The position numbers and the translations under genes were made by a program. The notes beneath the pieces are model-generated. The model did no database searches. It was not told the DNA's origin and saw only the letters and a program-made list of their open reading frames with translations. Source: Pseudomonadota bacterium (GTDB lineage Bacteria > Pseudomonadota > Gammaproteobacteria > Halothiobacillales > Halothiobacillaceae). From it: a stretch of DNA of 9,083 nt. The DNA lies in assembly GCA_021795795.1 (NCBI GenBank), contig JAJYPA010000315.1, positions 1 through 9,083 of the forward strand. Reading direction: 5' to 3'. Positions 1 to 7,166 of this stretch are shown here, one piece after another (within the stretch, counting starts at the first letter, position 1; every line of letters begins with the position of its first letter).

Positions 1-35
1 GGCGCTTCCCAGTCATGAATGATGGCGATGCGCAT
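1..35 (-). CDS. Start of a further GT4-type glycosyltransferase (partial)
   Basis: Only the first eleven codons lie in the window: an ATG at 35-33 followed by MRIAIIHDWEA, running off the left edge. The start overlaps the stop of the preceding gene by one base (TGATG), as elsewhere in this operon. The pattern M-R-I-A-I-x-H-D-W is the usual first beta strand of GT4 (GT-B fold) glycosyltransferases, in which a 'GGAE' loop normally follows a few residues later. The identity is inferred from this short N-terminus and from the context of other glycosyltransferases; the sugar and acceptor cannot be told. Confidence 0.6.
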   Translation of the reverse strand, partial: MRIAIIHDWEA

Positions 36-1075
36 CAGTCTTCCGCAGCCTCCGCAAGCACCCGCCAGGTCTGTTTGGCGGTTTTATCCCAGTTAAACTG
101 TCCGGCCCGCTCCAGCCCCTTCTCCCGTAGCACCGCGCGCAGGGAAGCATCCTCGATCAGCCTATGAAGACCGTCCGCGATGGCTTCGATATCGAAGGGG
201 TCCACTTGCATAGCAGCGTCGCCCACCACCTCGGGCAACGAAGCGCGGTTACCCACCAGCGTAGGGGTGCCTGATGCCATCGCCTCCAGAGGGGGCAGTC
301 CGAAGCCTTCATAGACCGAAAGATACGCGAAGGCCATCGCCCCGGCGTACAAGGAGGGGAGCAGTTCATCGGGGACATGGCCGGTGAGAAAGACCCGTGG
401 TGGCAGCGCCTCCAACTCCGGTACGTCCTGAAACACCAGGCTTTTCCCTTTCGCCCCGCTTACCACCAGCCACACATCTTCCGGCAAGCTGCGATGAATG
501 AGTTCCCAGGCGCGCAGCAGGCGGCCAAGGTTCTTGCGAGGCTCCAGGGAGCCGAGGCTCAACATGTAACGGCTGGTTGGCAACCCCAGTTTGTGGATGG
601 AGCTTTCCACCTGCTCCCTGTCCTGTGGAACAAAACGGGCATCCACTCCCAAGGGGACGACAATGACCTTGTCGTCAGAGACGCCCGTTGTTTCCAGAAG
701 GCGTGCCTTGGTAAATTCCGAATCGGCAATCACCCGCGCGACCCGCCGCGCCAATTTGGGCGTAAGGAAGCGATACCACGCCGCAAAGCGCGGATTAAGC
801 CACTCGGGGTGATCAATGGGAACCACATCATGGATGGTCACCACTTGCCTGGAGACCGCGAGAGGCCCTGTGTTGCTCGGGCTCCAGAGCAACCGCCCGC
901 GCGTCCGCAGTGGCAAGACTGTCTGTTCCCAGAGGTGGGCGCGGACACCGCTTATGGAGTGCTGGGGGGCGATCTGCTGCATACGGTCAGACGGCATGCG
1001 CTGCAGTAGCTCCAGAAGATAGCGTTGTACGCCCGTCAACCGGTAAGAAAGGATTCGACAGTTTACATCAATCAT
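35..1075 (-). CDS. GT4-family glycosyltransferase (group 1)
   Basis: This is a predicted cytoplasmic or membrane-associated retaining glycosyltransferase that would add one sugar from a nucleotide donor to the lipid-linked repeat unit. The 346-residue product begins MIDVNCRIL and has the two-Rossmann GT-B layout. Visible motifs are an IHD at residues 81-83 in the N-terminal domain, the hinge and donor-domain entry LGSLEPRKN at 174-182, and the GT4 E-x7-E signature EGFGLPPLE at 256-264, followed by ASGTP at 267-271. I chose the ATG at 1075, which overlaps the upstream stop by eight bases. A longer reading from a TTG at 1120 would add 15 residues and overlap the upstream gene by 53 bases, which is less likely. 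The gene is visibly GC-rich, unlike the two genes before it. Family assignment is firm; donor and linkage are unknown. Confidence 0.92.
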   Translation of the reverse strand: MIDVNCRILSYRLTGVQRYLLELLQRMPSDRMQQIAPQHSISGVRAHLWEQTVLPLRTRGRLLWSPSNTGPLAVSRQVVTIHDVVPIDHPEWLNPRFAAWYRFLTPKLARRVARVIADSEFTKARLLETTGVSDDKVIVVPLGVDARFVPQDREQVESSIHKLGLPTSRYMLSLGSLEPRKNLGRLLRAWELIHRSLPEDVWLVVSGAKGKSLVFQDVPELEALPPRVFLTGHVPDELLPSLYAGAMAFAYLSVYEGFGLPPLEAMASGTPTLVGNRASLPEVVGDAAMQVDPFDIEAIADGLHRLIEDASLRAVLREKGLERAGQFNWDKTAKQTWRVLAEAAED

Positions 1076-2201
1076 TGGAATTCTTTTGCCGCGCGAAAGC
1101 AATCTTTTCATAAATTTCAATCAGTTCATCGATCATCTTATCAGGCAGATATTTGCCACAGTTGGCATAGCCAAGTTCAATAAATTCATCACGTCGAGTA
1201 TACTGGTCCGCTACCTCTTGAGCGCTAGACCGCATGTCATATGGATTTATTAAAATTGCGCCAGAACCAGAAATCTCATTCATTGGTTTAATATTGGACG
1301 TTACAACAAGACAGCCGCGCGATTGAGCCTCAATTATGGGCCATCCAAAACCTTCCATCAGCGAAGGAAAAATTAGAAGCTCGGCTTTAGAATAAAGATA
1401 GCTCAATTCTGCATCAGATACAAATCCGAGGTCATGAACGCGTTGACTCAGACAGAGAGACTTCGCCTGTTCGAGTAGATCAGTAGAAAGATGTTGCCCG
1501 CAGAACACTAAGTTAAAATTTTCGAACCGAGGTATATCAATGATATTTTTGTAAAACTCTAAAATACCCGATCTATTTTTCTGTGGCATATTGCTCCCGA
1601 CGTGAAAAATATAAGGGACCATCAATGGAGTCATGGTAGATGTCCGGATAGTTTGTGTCGGGTCACCAGAATTTTCAGTGTTTAGCCGAAGAGCATTTTT
1701 GACGGTAAATAAATTGTGCTTATTGTCCTCTATAAAAACAATCAAATCTTTTCTTGTTTGTTCAGAAACGCAAATGACATTTTCTGTCATGCGCAGACCC
1801 TTCAGTATAATACGCTGCAGTATTTTCCCGGTGAAAGAGACTCGCGTGAAAGGAACATCTCCAAAACTCGCTCGCACCCCGATCATATCATGGCAAGTAA
1901 TAACGCGCTTCTTAGCATCTATAAAAGGCGCATATACTGCATTGCAGTGATCTAAGATGTGTATTATATCAAATTTACCAGCGTACACTTTTAATATTAT
2001 TGGAAATATCAAAAATCTATCTATATAGCTAATCCATTTACCTACCCCACCTTTCTTGACGATTCTGCCAAAAATAGGGTAGGGTTTTATCATATGTACA
2101 TCTAGTTTCGCCGATGAGAGTCCGCAAAAAAGTAATTGCGCATAAGCATGCATGCTTGGATTATATTCCAGAGGATAATTGGCGACTAAAAGAACTTTCA
2201 T
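1068..2201 (-). CDS. GT4-family glycosyltransferase (AT-rich gene)
   Basis: This 377-residue GT-B glycosyltransferase probably extends the repeat unit on the cytoplasmic side of the inner membrane. It starts MKVLLVANYPLEYNPSMHAY, a typical first beta strand and loop. It has CHD at 103-105 and the interdomain segment FHVGSNMPQKNR at 199-210, where K208 and N209 match the usual basic donor-binding position. The E-x7-E signature is EGFGWPIIE at 283-291, followed by QSRGCLVVTSN. The start at 2201 is supported by a GAGGG ribosome site about six bases upstream and by a four-base ATGA overlap with the stop of the polymerase-like gene. The coding sequence is AT-rich with many AAA, ATT and AAT codons, in sharp contrast to the next gene downstream, which suggests separate origin. 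The sugar specificity cannot be read from sequence. Confidence 0.92.
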   Translation of the reverse strand: MKVLLVANYPLEYNPSMHAYAQLLFCGLSSAKLDVHMIKPYPIFGRIVKKGGVGKWISYIDRFLIFPIILKVYAGKFDIIHILDHCNAVYAPFIDAKKRVITCHDMIGVRASFGDVPFTRVSFTGKILQRIILKGLRMTENVICVSEQTRKDLIVFIEDNKHNLFTVKNALRLNTENSGDPTQTIRTSTMTPLMVPYIFHVGSNMPQKNRSGILEFYKNIIDIPRFENFNLVFCGQHLSTDLLEQAKSLCLSQRVHDLGFVSDAELSYLYSKAELLIFPSLMEGFGWPIIEAQSRGCLVVTSNIKPMNEISGSGAILINPYDMRSSAQEVADQYTRRDEFIELGYANCGKYLPDKMIDELIEIYEKIAFARQKNSND

Positions 2202-3565
2202 AATGCCCTCTTGTTAACCAAAATTGAAAGACCCCATTGACGATTAAACAGAAAATACAATACAGACGAAAAAATAAGATAGTCGTCGAGTGTGGTGTTT
2301 GATATAAAAACGCCGCTAAACCAGCTTATCAGGCTGACCAAAATAAATACATAAACAAGAAGATGGAATAATCTTAAGTTCATAGCTTTAACAAAAAAAC
2401 ACTGACTGATGAATCCATAAAGAATAAAAACTAGAGGGAAAAACAGGCCAACGTCACCATAAACTGCACCAAATACTGTGTCCCATTGATACATTGGATT
2501 AAGGCCGGTGCCGCGTAAAGTGTCTGACCACGAACTCCAGGCAATCGTTGCTCCAGCACTCGCGCTAGGAAGATTAAGGCCCAGTGATCTTCCGAGCTCG
2601 CGAATCGATCCCCCCAGTAATGGCGCGTTCCATATAGCACCTAAGGTTACATATGTCGATCCATTGAATGGCTGTTTAATTACGCCAGATATCACCGCTG
2701 CCGCGTTGTTATAAGATCCAAAAATGTACCCGATGAGAGCATTTGTGCCGTTAATTTTTGTTTTTATCAAATTTATTCCCAAAAAAATAACTATTGCAAA
2801 AATTAAAAAATAAAAAATTATTTTGATAATCTTATTAAATGATAATCCATGTTGTGAATTCTTAACAAAAAAGTAAACAATTATAACAGACAGGACCGAT
2901 TCGAGTATCTGCCATCGCGTGAAGGTTAGCGCGTTAGTTGCGCAATACGCAAGCAAACCTAAGATTGCAGGAACCAAACTGATGACTCTATTTTTATTAT
3001 GGTTATATGAGAGAGTAACAAAAAAAACTATAATCAGTGCGGGAAGAAAGAAGATTTGCGTAGCGAGTACATTTACTCCGCCAATCCTGGCTATGGTTAC
3101 TATATGCTCCCTTAAGATTGTTCCAGCGACTGGATTTTTCAAAGCAAGAAGATAGTTGATTGGTCCAACTCTTGCGATTAAGATAATTGCAACGATTATT
3201 TCGCCACAAATTGTAGCTCCAGCCAAAATTTTTGACCTTTTAATTAGCAACCTTGTGGGTTGGAAAAATGGACTCTTTTTTACCATCACGCGGCTTTGAT
3301 TAAATATTATGGCCGCGAGCGCTATGCCAATGATGAAGCTGAATACGGAAAGGCAAGAAACCAATAAAAAGTTTGGGTTTAGAAAACAGATATCTTTCGC
3401 ATCGAGCGTACGAGACAACCAATCGGGAGGAAGTATCGCTGCGATGAATACTAAGATTAAGTTTGCTAGGCTTACGACAAGAGGGGATAGGAACCAACCT
3501 CCAGTGCTCTCCCAGAAAACAGTTCGTTTATTGACGTTGGTTAATTCGCTTCTAACGGCTTCCAT
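2198..3565 (-). CDS. wzy: Wzy-like oligosaccharide repeat-unit polymerase (polytopic membrane protein)
   Basis: This 455-residue, very hydrophobic protein would join lipid-linked repeat units on the periplasmic side of the inner membrane. I count about ten membrane segments, near residues 27-45, 65-89, 113-132, 166-186, 194-213, 219-234, 246-266, 366-390, 399-420 and 426-441. One large polar loop lies at about 268-365, and a big periplasmic loop late in the chain is the hallmark of Wzy proteins and O-antigen ligases. FTRWQILES at 215-223 and YGDVGLFFP at 369-377 resemble the R-rich and 'Y-x-D-x-G' patches of repeat-unit polymerases. Wzy proteins share little sequence, so the call rests on topology plus position among glycosyltransferases and a flippase; an O-antigen ligase is the main alternative. 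An AGAAGG ribosome site lies about seven bases before the ATG at 3565. The gene sits directly downstream of the IS, so it may now depend on the IS or on read-through. It is AT-rich. Confidence 0.8.
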   Translation of the reverse strand: MEAVRSELTNVNKRTVFWESTGGWFLSPLVVSLANLILVFIAAILPPDWLSRTLDAKDICFLNPNFLLVSCLSVFSFIIGIALAAIIFNQSRVMVKKSPFFQPTRLLIKRSKILAGATICGEIIVAIILIARVGPINYLLALKNPVAGTILREHIVTIARIGGVNVLATQIFFLPALIIVFFVTLSYNHNKNRVISLVPAILGLLAYCATNALTFTRWQILESVLSVIIVYFFVKNSQHGLSFNKIIKIIFYFLIFAIVIFLGINLIKTKINGTNALIGYIFGSYNNAAAVISGVIKQPFNGSTYVTLGAIWNAPLLGGSIRELGRSLGLNLPSASAGATIAWSSWSDTLRGTGLNPMYQWDTVFGAVYGDVGLFFPLVFILYGFISQCFFVKAMNLRLFHLLVYVFILVSLISWFSGVFISNTTLDDYLIFSSVLYFLFNRQWGLSILVNKRAL

Positions 3566-3615
3566 ATAAATACCTTCTCAAGGGAACCTCGAGTGACCCC
3601 AAAAAATCTCACCAA
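3541..3615 (-). pseudogene. Possible C-terminal remnant of the interrupted GT4 gene
   Basis: Between the IS end and the polymerase gene there are only 50 bases. One of the three minus-strand frames is open from the IS edge through the polymerase start and stops with TAA at 3543-3541. It reads LVRFFGVTRGSLEKVFIWKP then LEAN. A stop just inside the next gene would fit the overlapping style of the operon, so this could be the last codons of the glycosyltransferase gene whose first codons lie on the other side of the IS. The stretch is too short to identify, and 25 open codons can occur by chance, so this is a suggestion only. Confidence 0.2.
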
Positions 3616-3635
3616 GCGGTATAACAAGTCCGCCT
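3616..3635. repeat. Terminal inverted repeat of the IS, left end
   Basis: This stretch begins GCGGTATAAC and ends CGCCT. Read inward it matches the reverse complement of 4812-4831 at 14 of 20 positions, with solid blocks GGTATAA and CGCCT. It lies downstream of the transposase stop, so it is the right-hand IS end in transposase orientation. Confidence 0.7.
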
Positions 3636-3644
3636 GAGGCTCAA
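3618..3644 (-). promoter_or_regulatory. Possible outward promoter at the IS end, facing the polymerase gene
   Basis: On the minus strand the inverted repeat contains TG-T-TATACC, which is an extended -10 (3626-3618). A TTGAGC (3644-3639) lies 15 bases further upstream as a possible -35. It points out of the IS toward the polymerase gene starting at 3565. The spacing is short and the -35 matches only four of six consensus bases, so this is a candidate only. Its position would restore transcription downstream of an element that could otherwise be polar. Confidence 0.3.
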
Positions 3645-3716
3645 AGATTGTCGCTTTGAACAAGTTTTTGCCTCTTTCTTGGGCTTTTTAGCCAGATTCC
3701 CCGAGCCCTGGACGCA

Positions 3717-4741
3717 TTACGTCCCCAAAAAGGCCAAACGGCGCATGTTGTAGACCACTACCAGCATGCCCATAGCGAAGTTGGCAAGGGCCTGACCAAT
3801 GGTGCGGATGCACTTACCACCCCACTGTCGGATGGCCGCAATGACATGCTCTAGCCGCGAACGAATCCTGACAATACGGCTATTCCGGCGCTCCTGACAA
3901 GCAGAAAGCGTCTCGCCCAGCTTCGCCTTGCGTTGGATCTGCGGGCGACAGCCCTGCTCCCCTAAGCGCTCCTCGCGCTCGCCACCGACATAGCCCTTGT
4001 CCGCGTAGATCTCGGCGCCGGTGCTCCATTCGTCCATTGCGGCCTCCAGGTGCTGGGAGTCGTGCACACACGCAGTGTCGGCCACGCAGGTACGAACGAA
4101 TTTGCACTTGCGGTCGACACTCACCCTGAACTTGTAGCTGTGGTAGGACTTCCCGTGCTTCTTGGTCAAGCTGGCATCCACGTCCTTTTGCCGCAGCTTT
4201 GTGGGCTTCCAGTCGGCAGGCATAGCGTCCTGATCCAGAATCTCTTTCTCTTCCCGGGTGAAATGCTGCCTGGGCGCAGGCACCAAGGGGTGGCATCGAC
4301 GATTTGCCCCGCACGGTACTCCAGCCCCTTCGCACGGATATGTCGATCGAGCTCGGTGAATACTGCCGTGACGCCATCCACTCCGATCCGGTTATCGAAG
4401 TTCCAGATCGTGGTCCGATCGGGAATGTTGCGGGAGTGCTCCAGGCCAATGAAGCGCCGGAAACTGCGGCGATCCAGCAACTGGAATTCGGCCTGCTCAT
4501 CCGATAGGCCATACAGGCGCTTCACCACCAAGACCCGCACCAACACCTCCGCGGGATAAGGCGGGCGACCTCCTTGTGCCTGCTCTTGGCGCGGGGCAAT
4601 CTTTTCTACTGCTTGCGCCAAGGCGGCGAAATCGACCACCGCCTCGATCTTCTGCAGGGAATCTCCGATGGCATCCACCTTGTGGGCGTACCCCTCATCG
4701 GCCAACAAATCTTTCTTCACCGCAGTCCTGCGAGCAATCAT
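3717..4741 (-). pseudogene. IS5-family DDE transposase, frameshifted
   Basis: The gene would encode a DDE transposase of roughly 340 residues that moves the host element. The first part runs from the ATG at 4741 (or a TTG at 4780) and has the IS5-type N-terminal region with PPYPAEVLVRVLVVKRLYGL and the IPDRTTIWNF motif. It reaches the first catalytic aspartate in IVDAT, at 4297-4295. There the frame breaks at a CCCC run (4290-4287 on the plus strand read as GGGG). The rest continues in the -1 frame from about 4286: VPAPRQHF, then QKDVDASLTKKHGKSYHSYK, the second aspartate in YADKGY and the catalytic glutamate in SRLEHV. One lost base, two gained bases or a ribosomal -1 slip on CCCC would explain it. 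CCCC-TT is not a classic slippery site, so inactivation or a sequencing error is favoured. Confidence 0.82.
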
Positions 4742-4811
4742 CCCGTCTACCCCGTTACAATCCGGCTTGCCACCATTCAATCAAAATACAAGTGCCCATG
4801 GGGTTTTTAAG

Positions 4812-4831
4812 AGGCGCCCCCATTATACCAC
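4812..4831. repeat. Terminal inverted repeat of the IS, transposase-proximal end
   Basis: Read on the minus strand from 4831 this begins GTGGTATAAT and ends GCGCCT, pairing with 3616-3635 at 14 of 20 bases. It lies about 70 bases upstream of the transposase ATG, as expected for the left end of an IS5-type element. Confidence 0.7.
4822..4830 (-). promoter_or_regulatory. Extended -10 of the transposase promoter, within the terminal repeat
   Basis: The minus strand reads TG-G-TATAAT here, a perfect extended -10 pointing into the element. A start of transcription would fall near 4815, before both the TTG (4780) and ATG (4741) candidate starts. A convincing -35 is absent; TTGCCA in the host flank lies only 13 bases upstream of TATAAT. 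Extended -10 promoters can work with a poor -35. Confidence 0.45.
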
Positions 4832-5081
4832 CTAGTTTTTTGGCAACGTCTCAGTCGTGACAGTCGATATTTCCATGTTTTTCTAATAGCAAGCACATAA
4901 AATTTACTACATATTGATGCCAGTGCGCGACGGCTATCTTCATCAAGAGTTTGATAGCTTAATGTTACGAGAAATATTCCCGCGCCGTTCTTGTGCAAAA
5001 GATTTAAACGCCGCCATATGTCTACTCTGCTCCATAGGTTGGAGGATATGGTATATTATGAGCATACACTAATATCTTCAT
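4832..5081 (-). pseudogene. N-terminal remnant of a GT4 glycosyltransferase, frameshifted and cut by the IS
   Basis: An ATG at 5081-5079 overlaps the stop of the GT2 gene by four bases (ATGA) and opens a short frame, MKILVYAHNIPYPPTYGAE, that ends at TAG 5024-5022. From about 5031 the neighbouring frame continues as SRVDIWRRLNLLHKNGAG, IFLVTLSYQTLDEDSRRAL, ASICSKFYVLAIRKTWKYRL and on to the IS edge. Joined, the two pieces give the first 80 or so residues of a GT4 enzyme: beta strand MKILVY, the NIPYPP-x-x-G loop, a helix with VDIWRRLNLLHKNG, and a second strand. One base missing near 5028-5034 would unite them. A complete enzyme would have 350-400 residues, so most of the gene is gone. The remnant is AT-rich like its neighbours. 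No identifiable remainder lies beyond the IS apart from perhaps 25 codons at 3541-3615. Confidence 0.75.
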
Positions 5082-6103
5082 TTTAATTGATAGTCTTCAT
5101 TGACTCCAAGCGTCCCATGCTCTCCCTCTCGGATTGAACGCAAAAGGAGACGAAGACGATTTGTGCGTCCCCAGAAACACGCAAGAAAAGTCATTATTGT
5201 AATATAAAAATACTTATTAGTTAAATATATTAAGTTACTCCTTTTTAACAAATGACTATCAATCCACGCCTGATTACGTGCAAAATAATAAATTCTGAAT
5301 TCATTCTTCCCCTTTAGCCATATAGCAAAGGAACTTTGATGCTCCTTGTTGGCGTTCCATGAATCATCTATATCGGTAACACTCGCCTTTGTACAGCACC
5401 CCAAAAAACCACCATGTTGCGCAAGACGATATGTAAATTCACCGTCATCACCGTACAAGACGAATTCTTGTTTGGGGAGTCCGATTAGTTGAATAACAGA
5501 TGAGTGAAAGAGCAGGCCACCATAAGGAGCCATATCTAGGGCAACAATATCGTCATTAGGTAGTGGTGCTAGTCTTCCGCCATTTCTTGGCCGTAGACGT
5601 GATGCTATCTTTCCTGGCAGATCATAAAAATGGAATGACAAGAATGTATTCGGTCGCGATATAGCTTTTTTTGCATACAATCTTATCTTTGTTGAATGGC
5701 GCAATGCGCAAATTGCGATTTTATTCAAATCAGCAACGCACAACATTTTTTGGTAGCAACGCATAAGGTTGATAATACAGAATTTATCTAGAATATTATC
5801 GTCATCCATCAGCAAAATGAAGTCAGATCCTAAGTTCACAGCACGTTCTATACCAACAGAAAACCCTTCTGCAGAACCTTTATTGTTTTGTAAGGTTACT
5901 ACGTCAATCTGACGAAATATATTATTATTGGCCCAGGCTGCCACATCCCATTCTGCTCCGTTGTCAACTACGATTATTTTTCCTACCCCCTGCGCAACAG
6001 CGTGATCTACAACCTTTGTAAGCAATGAACAACGTGAACCATAAGTCACCGTAACCATTGTAATTTGATTTGGATGATTTAATATAAGATTATTTTTACC
6101 CAT
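5078..6103 (-). CDS. GT2-family glycosyltransferase (rhamnosyl- or galactofuranosyltransferase-like)
   Basis: This is an inverting GT-A glycosyltransferase that would use a nucleotide sugar and a divalent metal to extend the repeat unit. The fold starts at MVTVTYGSR, with IIVVDNGA as the next strand and NNKGSAEGFSVGIERA as the helix that follows. The metal-binding DxD is in LLMDDDN, and YGDDGEFTYR supplies the downstream acidic motif. The stretch IYYFARNQ near the C-terminus is common in rhamnosyl- and galactofuranosyltransferases of this class. I prefer the ATG at 6103 (341 residues), which has an AAGG ribosome site eight bases upstream and overlaps the methyltransferase stop by eight bases. 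An ATG at 6118 would add five residues. A hydrophobic C-terminal patch (YFYITIMTFLACFWG) may hold it to the membrane. The gene is AT-rich, and its stop overlaps the start of the broken GT4 gene. Confidence 0.9.
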   Translation of the reverse strand: MGKNNLILNHPNQITMVTVTYGSRCSLLTKVVDHAVAQGVGKIIVVDNGAEWDVAAWANNNIFRQIDVVTLQNNKGSAEGFSVGIERAVNLGSDFILLMDDDNILDKFCIINLMRCYQKMLCVADLNKIAICALRHSTKIRLYAKKAISRPNTFLSFHFYDLPGKIASRLRPRNGGRLAPLPNDDIVALDMAPYGGLLFHSSVIQLIGLPKQEFVLYGDDGEFTYRLAQHGGFLGCCTKASVTDIDDSWNANKEHQSSFAIWLKGKNEFRIYYFARNQAWIDSHLLKRSNLIYLTNKYFYITIMTFLACFWGRTNRLRLLLRSIREGEHGTLGVNEDYQLK

Positions 6104-7166
6104 TTTTATAACCTTCATTAACTGGACTCTCTGCCATAATTACTAGGTTTTCGCATTTTGACGGGATGTACGTCTCCATTATATTTGCAATAAAGGCATT
6201 ATATTGTGTAATAATATCTATTAGTTTTGTTTGTGACCTATTGCCTCCTTTTTCTTTTACCTTTAACGAGGCTTTATAAAACCAGAATGTTTGAGGATGG
6301 CATGGTTTGTACATAATATTCACGAACCCAGATGCTTCTAAAAGCATTTTTATATTTGTTCTATTGAACAAAACCAAATGTCTTGGAGGCTCTATTCCAC
6401 GCCAGTACCGTCTAAATCGATTATGACCAAAACTATCCATATTAGGTGTCGCTATCCAAACTAGGCCGCCTGGTTTAAGTATTCGCCGTACCTCTTGAAG
6501 CGCAAGCATTGGATCGTGTACATGCTCAATCACATGGCTCAGGGTGACCATATCAAACTTTGATGAGGGCCAGCCTGTGTTAGGTAACCCTCCTAAGCTA
6601 ACACTAGCACCCGCCTTTCTAGCAATCTCTACTGCCAATGGGTCAAAGTCTAGTCCGTATGCTTCTAAACCTAATTGAATCGCCGTTTGTAAAAATTGCC
6701 CATTTCCACAGCCTATGTCAGCTATTATTTTAGATCTGCATCCCTTAGGGATGTGTCGAATAGACTCGTCTATACGCCTGCTTTGCATCAGCAAAGGAAC
6801 CAACCATCTGCCGATCTTCATTTCAGGGATCAAATTAGCTTTAAGTTTATAGTTAATATATCCATTCCTAAGGCTTTTCCTAAGTTTTCCGATCTTGTTG
6901 GGAGTCGATGATTCTATGCTATAGTGTGTGTGATAATTCCTATACGCAAGCGAGATGGTGGCCGGTGTAGGCCTTGGATCTAAATAGGCAGCGTTGCATG
7001 CTTGACATTTATATAGTGACCAATGTCCGGGAGCACAAAACATCACATCATCAACCAGCTTATCATACAGTAATGTTCGGCCCATTTCACCACAAACAGG
7101 GCACCTATCAACTTGCTCCAAACCCTCTTTGGGCCAGGGCTGATTTTCCAACTGTTTATGATCCAT
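6096..7166 (-). CDS. Class I SAM-dependent methyltransferase with N-terminal zinc ribbon
   Basis: The 356-residue product has two parts. Residues 22-57 form a zinc ribbon with two CxxC knuckles (C22/C25 and C54/C57), followed by a Y-L-D-P-R-P-T motif typical of this methyltransferase group. The second part is a class I Rossmann domain: SAM-binding IIADIGCGNGQFL at 147-159, acidic GLDFDP at 171-176, FDMVTLSHVIEHVHDP at 204-219 and the late strand LKPGGLVWIATPN at 230-242. In surface-polysaccharide clusters such enzymes commonly methylate a sugar or make a C- or O-methylated sugar precursor; the exact substrate is unknown. The ATG at 7166 has an AGGGA ribosome site about six bases upstream and overlaps the flippase stop by eleven bases. 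A frame open back to 7340 would overlap the flippase by 185 bases and its extra residues do not look like a domain. This is the first AT-rich gene after the GC-rich right flank. Confidence 0.88.
   Translation of the reverse strand: MDHKQLENQPWPKEGLEQVDRCPVCGEMGRTLLYDKLVDDVMFCAPGHWSLYKCQACNAAYLDPRPTPATISLAYRNYHTHYSIESSTPNKIGKLRKSLRNGYINYKLKANLIPEMKIGRWLVPLLMQSRRIDESIRHIPKGCRSKIIADIGCGNGQFLQTAIQLGLEAYGLDFDPLAVEIARKAGASVSLGGLPNTGWPSSKFDMVTLSHVIEHVHDPMLALQEVRRILKPGGLVWIATPNMDSFGHNRFRRYWRGIEPPRHLVLFNRTNIKMLLEASGFVNIMYKPCHPQTFWFYKASLKVKEKGGNRSQTKLIDIITQYNAFIANIMETYIPSKCENLVIMAESPVNEGYKNG

Larger units (their letters stand above)
3616..4831 (-). mobile_element. IS5-family insertion sequence, about 1.2 kb
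   Basis: The element is bounded by imperfect inverted repeats: 3616-3635 reading in from the left and 4812-4831 reading in from the right agree at 14 of the first 20 bases and share the core GGTATAA. It carries one IS5-type DDE transposase gene, which is split by a frameshift. About 80 non-coding bases lie between the transposase stop and the left end. The length of about 1216 bp is normal for the family. It is GC-rich within AT-rich surroundings. The flanks do not show a perfect target-site duplication: the right flank begins CTAG at 4832-4835, whereas the left flank at 3613-3616 reads CAAG. It interrupts the operon between a broken GT4 gene and the polymerase gene, in the same orientation as the operon. 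Exact end bases are uncertain by one or two positions. Confidence 0.85.

Noticed and set aside
377..1009. A 210-codon plus-strand frame inside the GT4 gene
   Set aside because: It lies wholly opposite a GT4 gene with clear signature motifs, in GC-rich DNA where opposite-strand frames are common, and its translation shows no domain.
3641..3659. A hairpin (TCAAAG / CTTTGA, loop of seven) as a terminator at the IS end
   Set aside because: The stem is only six mostly A-T pairs, and the nearest T run lies five bases away on the plus strand, against the direction of the genes.
4050..4559. A 169-codon plus-strand frame within the IS
   Set aside because: It is antisense to the transposase, whose motifs are plain on the minus strand; the translation is not protein-like.
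4807..4998. A 63-codon minus-strand frame starting at a TTG, read as an independent small gene
   Set aside because: It is better explained as the middle part of the frameshifted GT4 remnant that begins at 5081 and then runs into the IS end.
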